In this document: positions 7,549 to 14,822 of the stretch, piece after piece
Layout of the letters: every line of letters begins with the position of its first letter
Numbering within the stretch: the first letter of the stretch is position 1
Origin: a bacterium
GTDB taxonomy: Bacteria; Spirochaetota; UBA4802; UBA5550
Direction of reading: 5' to 3'
Length of the DNA: 16,407 nucleotides
NCBI GenBank assembly: GCA_024224995.1
Contig: JAAENB010000028.1
Span: 1 to 16,407 of the forward strand
Notes under the pieces: model-generated
The model's input: the letters and a program-made list of their open reading frames with translations, nothing else
The model's database searches: none
Told to the model about the DNA's origin: nothing
Program-made: the position numbers and the translations under genes

Positions 7549-7578
7549 AAAAGTTTAAAGTTTAAACTTCAAACTTTT
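7549..7578. terminator. AT-rich palindrome between convergent ackA-pduL and recQ
   Basis: Fifteen-base arms (7549-7563 and 7564-7578) are complementary except at one position and have no spacer. The palindrome overlaps the recQ stop codon at 7562-7564. Lying between convergent genes, with a TTTT end on either strand, it may act as a weak bidirectional terminator. Its low GC content makes this uncertain. Confidence 0.4.
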
Positions 7579-9025
7579 CTTCACACCTATCGCAATTGCC
7601 GCAGGTTTCCGGCAGGCTCATGTCAAAATAATTGTGGATGAAATCTCTTCTACAGTCTGTGCTTTTCGCGTAGCGCAGCATATCGGCAAGTCGTTCCCTG
7701 TCGTGCCTCATTTTAGAAATGATATATTCATCGGAAATTATTTCTTCCGGTATTTCAGAAATTACTTCCAGGTTGAGAGTATCCAGGCTTCCCCTGGTTG
7801 CGCCATGCCGGTCGAAGATATTTAAAACGGTTTGCAGCCTGTTGTCTCCCCTGTTTTTGTGGACCAGCATCTCCTGTATGTCTTCATAGGTATATGAATT
7901 CAGGTTCTCACCCAGAGATTTGAGCTGATGCCAGGCCTTTTTGATAAAATGGGATTCCGGATTTTTCCAGTAGAGGAAATCGAGCTGAACAGCCAGATCG
8001 TCTTCATTATAGATGAGAATGCACCTGGAATCGTTACCGTCCCGCCCTGCTCTTCCTATCTCCTGATAATATGACTCAATTGAATCGGGGATTTCCGCGT
8101 GTATGATCATACGTATGTCGGCTTTGTCAATCCCCATACCAAAGGCGTTTGTTGCCAGCATTAAGGGAGAATTATTTATCATAAATAGTTTTTGATACTT
8201 TCGCTTGCTTTCCGGAGGCAATTTGCCGTGATAGGTGAAATATTTCTTTTTTTTAAGATCCAGGAAATGGGCAAACCGTTCGATACTTTTGATCAGGTTG
8301 AAGTAGATAATGGTGCTCCCCTTAGTCTCTTGAATATACTCATACAGGAGTTCGAACTTTTCATTTTCGTCAAGGACGTCTTCTACTGTTAAGTGGAGGT
8401 TGGGTCTGCATATTCCTTCATTATAAACCTCTATGTCCTGAGGATTTATACCGGTGTTTACTATTATGTCGTCCTGAACTTTCCTGGTGGCAGTAGCTGT
8501 TAACGCGATGGTTGTTGGATTATTGAGCAGCTTTCTAAAAGCTTCAATTTTTGAATAATCGGGCCTGAAGTCGTGCCCCCATTGACTGATGCAATGAGCT
8601 TCATCAATTGCCAGAAGTGAAACGGTTCTTTTTTGTATGATCTCAATAAACTCTTTTTTTCTGAACCGTTCAGGTGAAATAAAGAGTAACGTGTATTTAC
8701 CTGAAGCTGCATTTTTATATCTTTTTTCGCGTTCCGCTTTACTCAGTGAAGAGTTAATGTATGCCGCGTCAATTTCCAGTTCAAGTAATTGGTCAACCTG
8801 GTCTTTCATCAGGGATATGAGAGGGGAAATAACCAGGGTAAGCCCTTCAAGAAGGAGAGCCGGGAGCTGGTAGCACAGGGATTTTCCCATACCTGTGGGC
8901 ATTAGAACCAGGCAATGCTTGCCTTCCAGGAGACGGGATATGATTGCCTCCTGGGAACTTCTAAACTGCTCTACCTTAAAGCGGTTCTGTAATATTGATT
9001 TAAGTTCGTTTGATGGGATGGTCAT
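7562..9025 (-). CDS. recQ: Short-form RecQ ATP-dependent DNA helicase
   Basis: A 487-residue superfamily 2 helicase that unwinds DNA 3' to 5' in recombination and repair. Visible motifs are the RecQ motif 0 region ('FRSSQEAII'), Walker A 'MPTGMGKS' (K48), 'SPLISLMKDQ', DEAH box D141-H144 followed by 'CISQWGHDFRPDY', 'ALTATAT', 'ATNAFGMGIDKADIR' and the arginine-finger motif 'YYQEIGRAGRDG'. The C-terminus has the RecQ zinc site with C458, C475, C478 and C481 in the usual C-x16-C-x2-C-x2-C spacing. The protein ends six residues later, so the winged-helix RQC and HRDC domains of long RecQ proteins (about 600 residues) are absent. It overlaps the upstream gene by ATGA, implying translational coupling. 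Its last residues come from a copy of a local repeat. Confidence 0.95.
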   Translation of the reverse strand: MTIPSNELKSILQNRFKVEQFRSSQEAIISRLLEGKHCLVLMPTGMGKSLCYQLPALLLEGLTLVISPLISLMKDQVDQLLELEIDAAYINSSLSKAEREKRYKNAASGKYTLLFISPERFRKKEFIEIIQKRTVSLLAIDEAHCISQWGHDFRPDYSKIEAFRKLLNNPTTIALTATATRKVQDDIIVNTGINPQDIEVYNEGICRPNLHLTVEDVLDENEKFELLYEYIQETKGSTIIYFNLIKSIERFAHFLDLKKKKYFTYHGKLPPESKRKYQKLFMINNSPLMLATNAFGMGIDKADIRMIIHAEIPDSIESYYQEIGRAGRDGNDSRCILIYNEDDLAVQLDFLYWKNPESHFIKKAWHQLKSLGENLNSYTYEDIQEMLVHKNRGDNRLQTVLNIFDRHGATRGSLDTLNLEVISEIPEEIISDEYIISKMRHDRERLADMLRYAKSTDCRRDFIHNYFDMSLPETCGNCDRCEEKFEV

Positions 9026-9426
9026 AACCTGAAGGTTACTGAAAAATCGACTCCAATGGGTCTGAAAGTATCAAATTCATTGAATGAGGAATAGCTGGCA
9101 CCTTGAGAGTTTGTGGAAAAACGGGGAAAGATGGAAAAATCAAATCCAAAATAGGATCTGCCTGGCCCGTTTTTAGCTGTTTCCATGTCGTACTTGTTCA
9201 ATTGATACAGGAATACGAATGAATCAAACAAAAGTCCAAATACCGCTGTATTAAATTGAACAGCCTGAGATTCCGAGATTTCCCGTGCTTTGTAATATAG
9301 TACTCCCGAATCCGGAGTATAAGCTGCGGATTGTGCAAAAAGCGGGAGGGTAAGGAATATTATTAGTACCGCAAAAATAAATTTTATTATTTTGCTGTTT
9401 GTTTTTTTCTTCGATTGTGCTTTCAA
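9022..9426 (-). CDS. Small exported protein of unknown function
   Basis: I do not recognise a family. A TTG start at 9426 is preferred: AAGGA lies 8 bases upstream, and the protein then begins with a basic segment (KAQSKKK) followed by a hydrophobic stretch and an AQSAA-type signal-peptidase site, so it is probably exported. An ATG at 9459 would add 11 residues but lacks a ribosome-binding site. The mature part is about 100 residues, aromatic-rich, and ends in alternating hydrophobic residues (VDFSVTFRL), which could be an outer-membrane-type beta strand, though it is too short for a full barrel. It is coupled to recQ by an ATGA overlap, an odd pairing of an envelope protein with a DNA helicase. 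A promoter is at 9492-9521. Confidence 0.65.
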   Translation of the reverse strand: MKAQSKKKTNSKIIKFIFAVLIIFLTLPLFAQSAAYTPDSGVLYYKAREISESQAVQFNTAVFGLLFDSFVFLYQLNKYDMETAKNGPGRSYFGFDFSIFPRFSTNSQGASYSSFNEFDTFRPIGVDFSVTFRL

Positions 9427-9491
9427 TTTTGAGATCCTTGTTATTTTCGGGAAAACCATACAAATATGGTAGAATTGTCATATTAAAAGTT

Positions 9492-9521
9492 AATATATTA
9501 AAAAAAGATTATCCCTGTCAA
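9492..9521 (-). promoter_or_regulatory. Sigma70-type promoter of the exported protein-recQ unit
   Basis: On the minus strand, TTGACA (9516-9521) is followed by TATATT (9492-9497) with an 18-base spacer, or by the overlapping TAATAT with 16 bases. The start site would be near 9486, upstream of both candidate start codons of the small exported protein. Confidence 0.6.
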
Positions 9522-9652
9522 GTTAATTTAAATCCGGACTGCATATTGGCTTATTTTTTTAAAAAACTCTTTTTTCTCCCTTTTATGGTGTCAAATATAT
9601 TCAAATGTGATCCAGGTGTCAACTATTTTTGTGAGTATTTGCTCATAAAGCG

Positions 9653-9672
9653 CCGGTACAAATATGTACCGG
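9653..9672. repeat. 8-bp inverted repeat in the hemA upstream region
   Basis: CCGGTACA (9653-9660) and TGTACCGG (9665-9672) are perfect arms around AATA. There is no U-run on either side, so an operator or mRNA hairpin is more likely than a terminator. It lies in the 9460-9847 gap, which otherwise holds the divergent promoters and no convincing gene. Confidence 0.5.
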
Positions 9673-9721
9673 TATTGTGTTATTTTCTGCATCGGAAGAA
9701 ATCACTTCATTTCTTAAGCTC

Positions 9722-9749
9722 TTTACAGTAGCTGTGAAAATTTTAAAAT
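9722..9749 (+). promoter_or_regulatory. Candidate hemA promoter
   Basis: TTTACA (9722-9727) and TAAAAT (9744-9749) are separated by 16 bases, each one mismatch from consensus. The leader to the hemA ATG would be about 90 bases. The region is AT-rich, so chance matches are likely. Confidence 0.35.
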
Positions 9750-9847
9750 AAATAATTAATTACTTGAAAATAATAGGGAATAAATTTCTTTAAGCTGTTG
9801 GCTCTGAAACTTGCTTACGTTAGACAAACTAAGGAATAAATATACCT

Positions 9848-11152
9848 ATGGCTGATGAAATTCTGGAAATTGCCCTTGTTGGTCTTAATCATAAGACTGC
9901 ACCTGTAGAGACAAGGGAATGTTTTTCTATTGAACCGGATGAATTATCCGGTTTTTATGAAAAACTGTCGGATACGGGGATCGAAGAAGCAGTGTATGTT
10001 TCAACCTGCAACAGGGTTGAAATTTATATTGCTGTTGATGACTCTCAAGAAGGTATAAAAAAAATTATATCTATTCTTGAAGAATATACCGGTATAGCTT
10101 TTGACAATTTTGATAATTCAATTTATATAAAGCATTCGGAAGAGGCTGTAAAACACCTGCTTACTGTGGCCTCTTCGCTTGATTCAATGGTAGTTGGAGA
10201 AAGCGAGATCGTAGGGCAGTTGAAACATTGTTACACCGTTTCCGTAGAGACAAAAAGATCCGGTCCTTTTTTAAATAAACTTTTTCACCAGGCTTTTCAT
10301 ACAGCAAAACAGGTTCGTACTGAAACCGATATCACCCGCAATCCTCTTTCCATTGCCTACATCGCAACCGAGCTGGTACGGAAAATATTTTCGGATATTC
10401 CTGAACGGACCGCGCTTCTTATTGGAGCAGGGGAGATGGGGGAATTAATACTAAAATATTTAACCAAGTACAAGATTGGGGATATTACAATTGCGAACCG
10501 GTCCATTCATAACTCGGAGCGAATATCAGAGGAGCATAACCTGGACGCGAATATTGTCTTGTTGGAAGAGATTGAACGAATTGCATATGATGTTGATATT
10601 ATTATTTCTTCCGTAGCCGCGCCTCATCACATGGTAACCGTTGATATGGCACAGGATATAATGGAAAAACGGGGAGAGCATCCTATTTTTATGATAGATA
10701 TTGCGGTACCGCGTAATATTGATCCTGATGTAAGCCAGGTTCCGGGAGTTCATCTTTATAATATTGATGACCTGAAGTCTATTGCCGATGAAAATTTGTC
10801 AAACCGGTTAAAAGAGGTTGAACTGGCCAAAGTTTTTATTGATTCCAATGCCAAAGATTTTTTTAAATGGTATGATGAGTTGACTGTGGCTCCTACAATA
10901 GTTACAATCCAGAATAAATTTAACGAGATCAGGAAAACCGAAATAGAGCGGTATCGCCGGCGGAAGTTAAAGCATTTGTCCGATGAAGATTTTGCCGCTA
11001 TAGAAGAACTGACGAGACAGATTATGACTAAAACGCTTCATAATCCCATAATGAACCTGAAGCGCCATCATGAATCGAGCAGGGGCGATGTGCCGAAGTT
11101 TGAGCGGATTCGAAAAAAGACCAAGTTTGTTGAGGAGCTATTTGTAAAATGA
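9848..11152 (+). CDS. hemA: Glutamyl-tRNA reductase
   Basis: A 434-residue protein of normal length for GluTR. It reduces the glutamyl group of Glu-tRNA to glutamate-1-semialdehyde with NADPH, the first committed step of C5-pathway tetrapyrrole synthesis. The N-terminal catalytic domain shows 'GLNHKTAPVETRE' and the nucleophile C54 in 'VSTCNRVE', followed by 'SLDSMVVGESEIVGQ'. The NADPH domain has 'LLIGAGEMGE' and 'IANRS', and the C-terminal dimerisation helices contain 'TIQNKFNEIRKTEIER'. AAGGA is 12 bases before the ATG, longer than optimal, but no better in-frame start exists. The stop overlaps the next start as ATGA, so the radical SAM gene is translationally coupled. hemB, hemC and hemL are not in view. 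Confidence 0.96.
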   Translation: MADEILEIALVGLNHKTAPVETRECFSIEPDELSGFYEKLSDTGIEEAVYVSTCNRVEIYIAVDDSQEGIKKIISILEEYTGIAFDNFDNSIYIKHSEEAVKHLLTVASSLDSMVVGESEIVGQLKHCYTVSVETKRSGPFLNKLFHQAFHTAKQVRTETDITRNPLSIAYIATELVRKIFSDIPERTALLIGAGEMGELILKYLTKYKIGDITIANRSIHNSERISEEHNLDANIVLLEEIERIAYDVDIIISSVAAPHHMVTVDMAQDIMEKRGEHPIFMIDIAVPRNIDPDVSQVPGVHLYNIDDLKSIADENLSNRLKEVELAKVFIDSNAKDFFKWYDELTVAPTIVTIQNKFNEIRKTEIERYRRRKLKHLSDEDFAAIEELTRQIMTKTLHNPIMNLKRHHESSRGDVPKFERIRKKTKFVEELFVK

Positions 11153-12213
11153 AGATGCCCAATATTCCCCGGCTGGTGTTCTGGGAACTGACAAAACGAT
11201 GTAACCTGTCATGCGCTCATTGCCGCGCTGAGGCAGAAGATTTTGATTTTTCCGGAGAACTCGATCTCGACCGGGCAAAAAAGATAATTGATGATATAAC
11301 TGGTTTCGCTTCTCCAATTCTGGTCCTTACGGGCGGAGAACCGCTCTACCGGAAAGATATATTCGATATTGCCTCTTATGCCGGATCAAAAGATTTGCGG
11401 GTAGCCCTGGCTACCAATGGTACTCTTATTGACGAGGAAAAGGCGGAGCGAATCCGGGAATCGGGTATTGCCAGGGTCAGTATTTCAATAGATGGCCCCA
11501 ATGCAGAATCTCATGATTCCTTTCGCGGAATTGACGGTTCTTTTGAAGAAGCTTTAAGAGGAGCCCGGCTGCTTAAAAAATCCGGGGTAGATTTCCAGTT
11601 TAATACCACCGTAACAAAGAGAAATGTCGAGGTTCTGGAAGAGATAATTCAACTTGCCGAAAGAGAAGGAGCTGCTGCCCTTCATATATTCATGCTAGTA
11701 CCAGTAGGATGCGGTGTGGAAATTGCGGAAACAGACATGATCTCCAGTGAGAAATACGAGGAAACCCTTCACTGGTTCTATGACCGTTCCAAAGAAGTGT
11801 CAATGGAATTCAAAGCAACCTGTGCTCCCCATTATTACCGGATCATCAGGGAACGGGCACGGGAAGAGGGAAGGAAACTTAGTTTTGAAACTGATGGTAT
11901 GGCTGCCATGACAAGAGGATGCCTTGCCGGTAGTGGTGTCTGCTTCATTTCCCATAGTGGTGATGTTCAGCCCTGCGGCTATCTCCCTCTTGTTGCCGGG
12001 AACGTGGTTAAGACTCCTTTTAAAGAGATCTGGGAAAACTCGGAGCTTTTTTTGTCTCTTAGAGATGTTCAGCAATTGGAAGGAAAGTGCGGCCTTTGTG
12101 AATACAAAGTGGTGTGCGGCGGCTGCCGTGCCAGGGCCTTTTACGAAACAGATAGTTATTTAGACGAAGAACCCTATTGTGTTTATCTGCCTAAGAAAAG
12201 CGAGTTGGTTTAA
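11149..12213 (+). CDS. Radical SAM/SPASM protein, AhbD/NirJ-like heme synthesis enzyme
   Basis: A 354-residue radical SAM protein. The N-terminal 'LVFWELTKRCNLSCAHC' carries the SAM-cluster cysteines C18, C22 and C25, with 'LTGGEPLYRKDI' (62-72) as the SAM-binding GGEP motif. The middle has 'KATCAPHYYR' (C225), typical of the NirJ/AhbC/AhbD group. The C-terminal SPASM/twitch region provides C258, C265, C276, then C314-x2-C317-x5-C323-x2-C326 and C344, enough for auxiliary 4Fe-4S clusters. In this family AhbC and AhbD act on didecarboxysiroheme and Fe-coproporphyrin III in the siroheme route to heme, and NirJ acts in heme d1 synthesis. The coupling to hemA supports a tetrapyrrole role, but which step it performs cannot be settled from sequence alone. 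A peptide-modifying SPASM role is less likely. It converges on the next gene with a 4-base shared end (TTAA). Confidence 0.85.
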   Translation: MKMPNIPRLVFWELTKRCNLSCAHCRAEAEDFDFSGELDLDRAKKIIDDITGFASPILVLTGGEPLYRKDIFDIASYAGSKDLRVALATNGTLIDEEKAERIRESGIARVSISIDGPNAESHDSFRGIDGSFEEALRGARLLKKSGVDFQFNTTVTKRNVEVLEEIIQLAEREGAAALHIFMLVPVGCGVEIAETDMISSEKYEETLHWFYDRSKEVSMEFKATCAPHYYRIIRERAREEGRKLSFETDGMAAMTRGCLAGSGVCFISHSGDVQPCGYLPLVAGNVVKTPFKEIWENSELFLSLRDVQQLEGKCGLCEYKVVCGGCRARAFYETDSYLDEEPYCVYLPKKSELV

Positions 12214-12689
12214 GTCTTCTTAAGCCAGGCAGCATAAATCCCGTCAAAGGTAAGTTTTTCCTCACCCCCCTGGATTAGCTTTATGGATAATTGTATCCTG
12301 GCCTTTCCATTGCTGCGAAGTTCTTCCCGGAATATGTTTAGTTCCTCTTCAGCAGGAGCTAAACAGCAGGATTCAAAATCATCTGTTACGGGCTTATGAT
12401 AGGTCACTTCTCCTTTATAAATGGCAATGTCGGCATCGATATTGCTCTCACGTAGTTTTAAATAAGCAAAAGACCATCCTGTGACTACAGCAAGGGAATA
12501 TAAGCTTCCGGCAAACCCGGTGTCCTTGTCGTTTTTATTCAGATCCAGGGGAGCCTGTATCCTGATTGTGGTACCGTCATAGAACGAAGGAGAAAAACCC
12601 ATTTTTTCAATAATAGGAATTTTTGCTTTGATCAGTTTATATAAATGATGAATATCTTCGTGTGTTTTTTTTTCTTCCATTTCTTCCAT
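12210..12689 (-). CDS. YiiD C-terminal-domain hotdog thioesterase-like protein
   Basis: About 159 residues. The core matches the YiiD C-terminal domain (putative hotdog thioesterase): 'IQAPLDLNKNDKDTGFAGSLYSLAVVTGWSFAYLKL' region with the helix-start motif 'GFAGSLYSLA', then 'EVTYHKPVTDDFE' and a final strand 'FDGIYAAWLKK'. It probably hydrolyses an acyl-CoA or acyl-ACP, substrate unknown. The YiiD acetyltransferase domain is absent. ATG at 12689 is chosen because AAGGA lies 6 bases upstream. An in-frame GTG at 12716 has no properly spaced site. The gene follows the TraB/GumN-like gene closely on the same strand, so it is likely cotranscribed with it. Confidence 0.8.
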   Translation of the reverse strand: MEEMEEKKTHEDIHHLYKLIKAKIPIIEKMGFSPSFYDGTTIRIQAPLDLNKNDKDTGFAGSLYSLAVVTGWSFAYLKLRESNIDADIAIYKGEVTYHKPVTDDFESCCLAPAEEELNIFREELRSNGKARIQLSIKLIQGGEEKLTFDGIYAAWLKKT

Positions 12690-12726
12690 TTTTTCCTTTT
12701 TCCTTTCTCCTTGCACCTTCTCCCTG

Positions 12727-13617
12727 TTACTGCTGCTCCACCCGGAATCCCTTCTTCTTTAAGAGGTTTACCAGGCCGTTTTTCCCTATAAGATGAGCAG
12801 CTCCCACCACGACAAAATAAATTTCGTCATCTTCAAGGTATTGTTCTATTTTTTTGACCATCCTGTAATTTCGTTCATCCAGCAGTTTGTCCTGGATAGG
12901 TCTGGTTTCCGGGTTTTTATTAAAAGACCTGTATACAAACTCTTCCATTTTTTTTACATCTGCCGCTTTCCAGTATTGAAATAACTGAACCAATTCTTTA
13001 TTCAAGTGCCCGGCATTTGCCAGGGTTGTTTCCAGGAAGAGCGCCTGGTTTTCCGGTGAGAAACTGTTCAATAATTCAAATTGGTAATTTATGGATTCCA
13101 GCTCCAGGATCTTTTTGCTGCCGTTAGCTTTTTTTAAAAAATGATAATCAATACCCAGCTCCGGACTGTATCCAAGCTTCATGTACCGTAATTCCATAAT
13201 TGTAAAAGCGGCAAACCAGGGTTTCATCATGTCAATGTGCTGGGGTTTCATATTATGTATTGCCAGCTCGCTATTCAGCATGGTATAGACTCTGGGCGTT
13301 AAGTTTTGCTTTAAGCCCTTGTTGGGTAAATAAACTCCGTATTTGCCGATAAGTTCCTGCATGGCAAAAGAATCGGTTTTTGTGATGTTGGCCTCAACAA
13401 CAAGAACCTGGGCGCTCTTAAAGGCCTGTTCTATTTTTTGGTTCAATGGGTAAAGGTCTTTTTTGGCTACATGAATGGAACCGAGAAGGTAAATTGTAGT
13501 ATTGTTTGATACTGCCTTCCACATAAAAGTCTCGGGCTTGCTCCCGGCATCCAGGATGTGTAGTGGGAAGAGGAGGATGAGCATGCATAGTGTTATCTTT
13601 TTTATGGATATATTCAT
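12727..13617 (-). CDS. Exported TraB/GumN (TIKI-like) family protein
   Basis: About 296 residues from ATG 13617. It has a Sec signal peptide (MNISIKK, hydrophobic core, cleavage near LDAG-S) and then the TraB/GumN fold: 'IYLLGSIHVAK' with the conserved GxxH (G46, H49), 'VLVVEAN', 'GIDYHFL', 'ILELES', 'LLDERN' and the closing 'VVVGAAHLIGKNGLVNLLKKKGF'. The paired GxxH motifs and acidic residues are those proposed for metal binding in the TIKI/erythromycin-esterase-like superfamily, so a metallopeptidase or hydrolase activity in the periplasm is possible. The bacterial role is poorly known. A weak GGTG precedes ATG 13617. ATG 13626 and TTG 13665 are alternatives without better sites. It is first in a unit with the thioesterase-like gene. 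Confidence 0.88.
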   Translation of the reverse strand: MNISIKKITLCMLILLFPLHILDAGSKPETFMWKAVSNNTTIYLLGSIHVAKKDLYPLNQKIEQAFKSAQVLVVEANITKTDSFAMQELIGKYGVYLPNKGLKQNLTPRVYTMLNSELAIHNMKPQHIDMMKPWFAAFTIMELRYMKLGYSPELGIDYHFLKKANGSKKILELESINYQFELLNSFSPENQALFLETTLANAGHLNKELVQLFQYWKAADVKKMEEFVYRSFNKNPETRPIQDKLLDERNYRMVKKIEQYLEDDEIYFVVVGAAHLIGKNGLVNLLKKKGFRVEQQ

Positions 13618-13987
13618 TGGTTGCACCATTAAAATCAGTATGTGGATCAATAAAGAAAAAAGCAAGGATCATTCGGTAAAATCTTTAAAAAATAGCGATT
13701 TATTGTGTGCGGATAATAAAGTTATTTCTTATCATATATTTCCGGGAAATAAGATGCCGGGGCCAGCCCTTGCTGGTTTTCTTGCTCTAAAGTCCCATAA
13801 AAAATATCCATCCTTGCTTTTCCGACTATAAATACGGAATAGGCCAATATCAGCTGTATAGGACTAAAATTCTTGCCCTGTCCATTAGTTTTTTAGATAA
13901 AATGTCTGTTTTTTTTGGTCTTATACTGTCACACTTGTAAAGATTTCCAGTCTAATTATTATGAAAACACTTTCAAGGAGAACTAAA
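13618..13987. other. Intergenic region between divergent genes
   Basis: No convincing gene on either strand. It contains a short palindrome ATTTCC-G-GGAAAT at 13738-13750, a small GC hairpin CCAGC-CCTT-GCTGG followed by TTTT at 13763-13780, and a weak plus-strand promoter candidate TTGTAA (13935-13940), 16 bases, TATTAT (13957-13962). No strong minus-strand promoter for the TraB/GumN-like gene was seen. Confidence 0.4.
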
Positions 13988-14305
13988 ATGAAGAATATTT
14001 TTTTACCGATTTTGTTGGGACTAATAGCGGCGGTTATTGATTGTGCTCCCATGATAGCCAAAAAGCTGGACAAATTGTTTATTATTTCAGCTTTTTTGTT
14101 CTGGGTTGTTTTAGGTTTTTTTATGCCCCGGATAGATATAGGGCTGCCGTTCTGGTTAAAAGGACCGGTGGTATCGATCCTGTTTTTAATGCCAACTATT
14201 TCATTGATTTATAAGGTAGATAAGCCAGCGGTTCCTATTGTTGTTATTACTACTGTAATACTGGGCACCCTGTTAGGCGTTGCTTCTCACTGGCTGCTTC
14301 AATGA
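13988..14305 (+). CDS. Small multi-pass membrane protein of unknown function
   Basis: A 105-residue hydrophobic protein. ATG at 13988 is chosen because AAGGAG lies 7 bases upstream. An in-frame ATG at 13961 would sit upstream of this site and has none of its own. Three or four membrane segments are apparent: 'IFLPILLGLIAAVI', 'LFIISAFLFWVVLGFFM', 'GPVVSILFLMPTISLIY' and 'IVVITTVILGTLLGVA'. I see no catalytic motif and do not recognise the family with certainty. Its 3' end overlaps the convergent gene by 7 bases. Confidence 0.7.
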   Translation: MKNIFLPILLGLIAAVIDCAPMIAKKLDKLFIISAFLFWVVLGFFMPRIDIGLPFWLKGPVVSILFLMPTISLIYKVDKPAVPIVVITTVILGTLLGVASHWLLQ

Positions 14306-14697
14306 TTATGTATTGTATAATTTGGCCATATTTTTATTCCCAGAAGTATTAAAAATAGTATCCAGGTTGAAATAATGAGTATGCCGCATATCCAATTTTT
14401 TTTTAATTTAATCGGGGTATCTGCTGCTTTACGCCTGGATTCTTCCATTATATCCGCAGGGATCAGTTTTATTGAAAGCGTAATCAGAAGCGAAACTATA
14501 AGCAGGTCATCAAGATAACCCAGAACAGGGATGAAATCGGGGATGAGGTCTATTGGGCTTAAGGCGTATCCTATGGCAATGGCGATAATTATTTTTGGCA
14601 GGATCTTTGTTTTTGGATCTTTGTATGCGTAGTGTAAAGCCAGGATCTCATTTTTCAGTAATTTTGATTGCTGTTTTATTTTTCTTATTATATTCAT
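14299..14697 (-). CDS. DUF1232/YkvA-type membrane protein
   Basis: About 132 residues. The diagnostic segment is 'ILALHYAYKDPKTKILPKIIIAIAIGYALSPIDLIPDFIPVLGYLDDLLIVSLLI' (about residues 17-72), the DUF1232 signature with SPIDLIPDFIPVLGYLDD. It is followed by an amphipathic part and a C-terminal hydrophobic helix ('GILIISTWILFLILLGI'). Family members are small inner-membrane proteins of unknown role. ATG 14697 is preferred over an in-frame TTG at 14736, though neither has a good ribosome-binding site. It is convergent with the preceding plus-strand gene. Confidence 0.85.
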   Translation of the reverse strand: MNIIRKIKQQSKLLKNEILALHYAYKDPKTKILPKIIIAIAIGYALSPIDLIPDFIPVLGYLDDLLIVSLLITLSIKLIPADIMEESRRKAADTPIKLKKNWICGILIISTWILFLILLGIKIWPNYTIHNH

Positions 14698-14784
14698 TGT
14701 GTTTTTCAATTTATTAATAGCAGCTGTTTTTTTCAATAAAAATATTATTAAAATCTTTACATATTACCGGAAAATCCTAGCATG

Positions 14785-14796
14785 CTGTATATACAG
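14785..14796. promoter_or_regulatory. 12-bp palindrome upstream of the NarI-like gene
   Basis: CTGTATATACAG is a perfect palindrome ending 26 bases before the ATG at 14823, close to where a -10 element would be (TGTATA). It could be a repressor site. It is shorter than the CTGT-N8-ACAG LexA box, so an SOS assignment is not supported. Confidence 0.35.
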
Positions 14797-14822
14797 GAAT
14801 GTTTATTCATAGGAGTGGTTTA

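Noticed and set aside
9399..9731. Plus-strand open frame of 110 codons upstream of hemA
   Set aside because: It has no ribosome-binding site, is antisense to the small exported protein, and has a Phe/Leu/Lys composition typical of AT-rich non-coding DNA.
13763..13780. Rho-independent terminator
   Set aside because: The stem is only five GC-type pairs with four T, and no plus-strand gene lies upstream to need it.
13502..13831. Plus-strand open frame of 109 codons
   Set aside because: It overlaps the start of the TraB/GumN-like gene in antisense, lacks a Shine-Dalgarno and has no domain-like features.
14785..14796. LexA/SOS box
   Set aside because: The palindrome has CTGT and ACAG separated by only four bases, not the eight of the Escherichia coli-type box.
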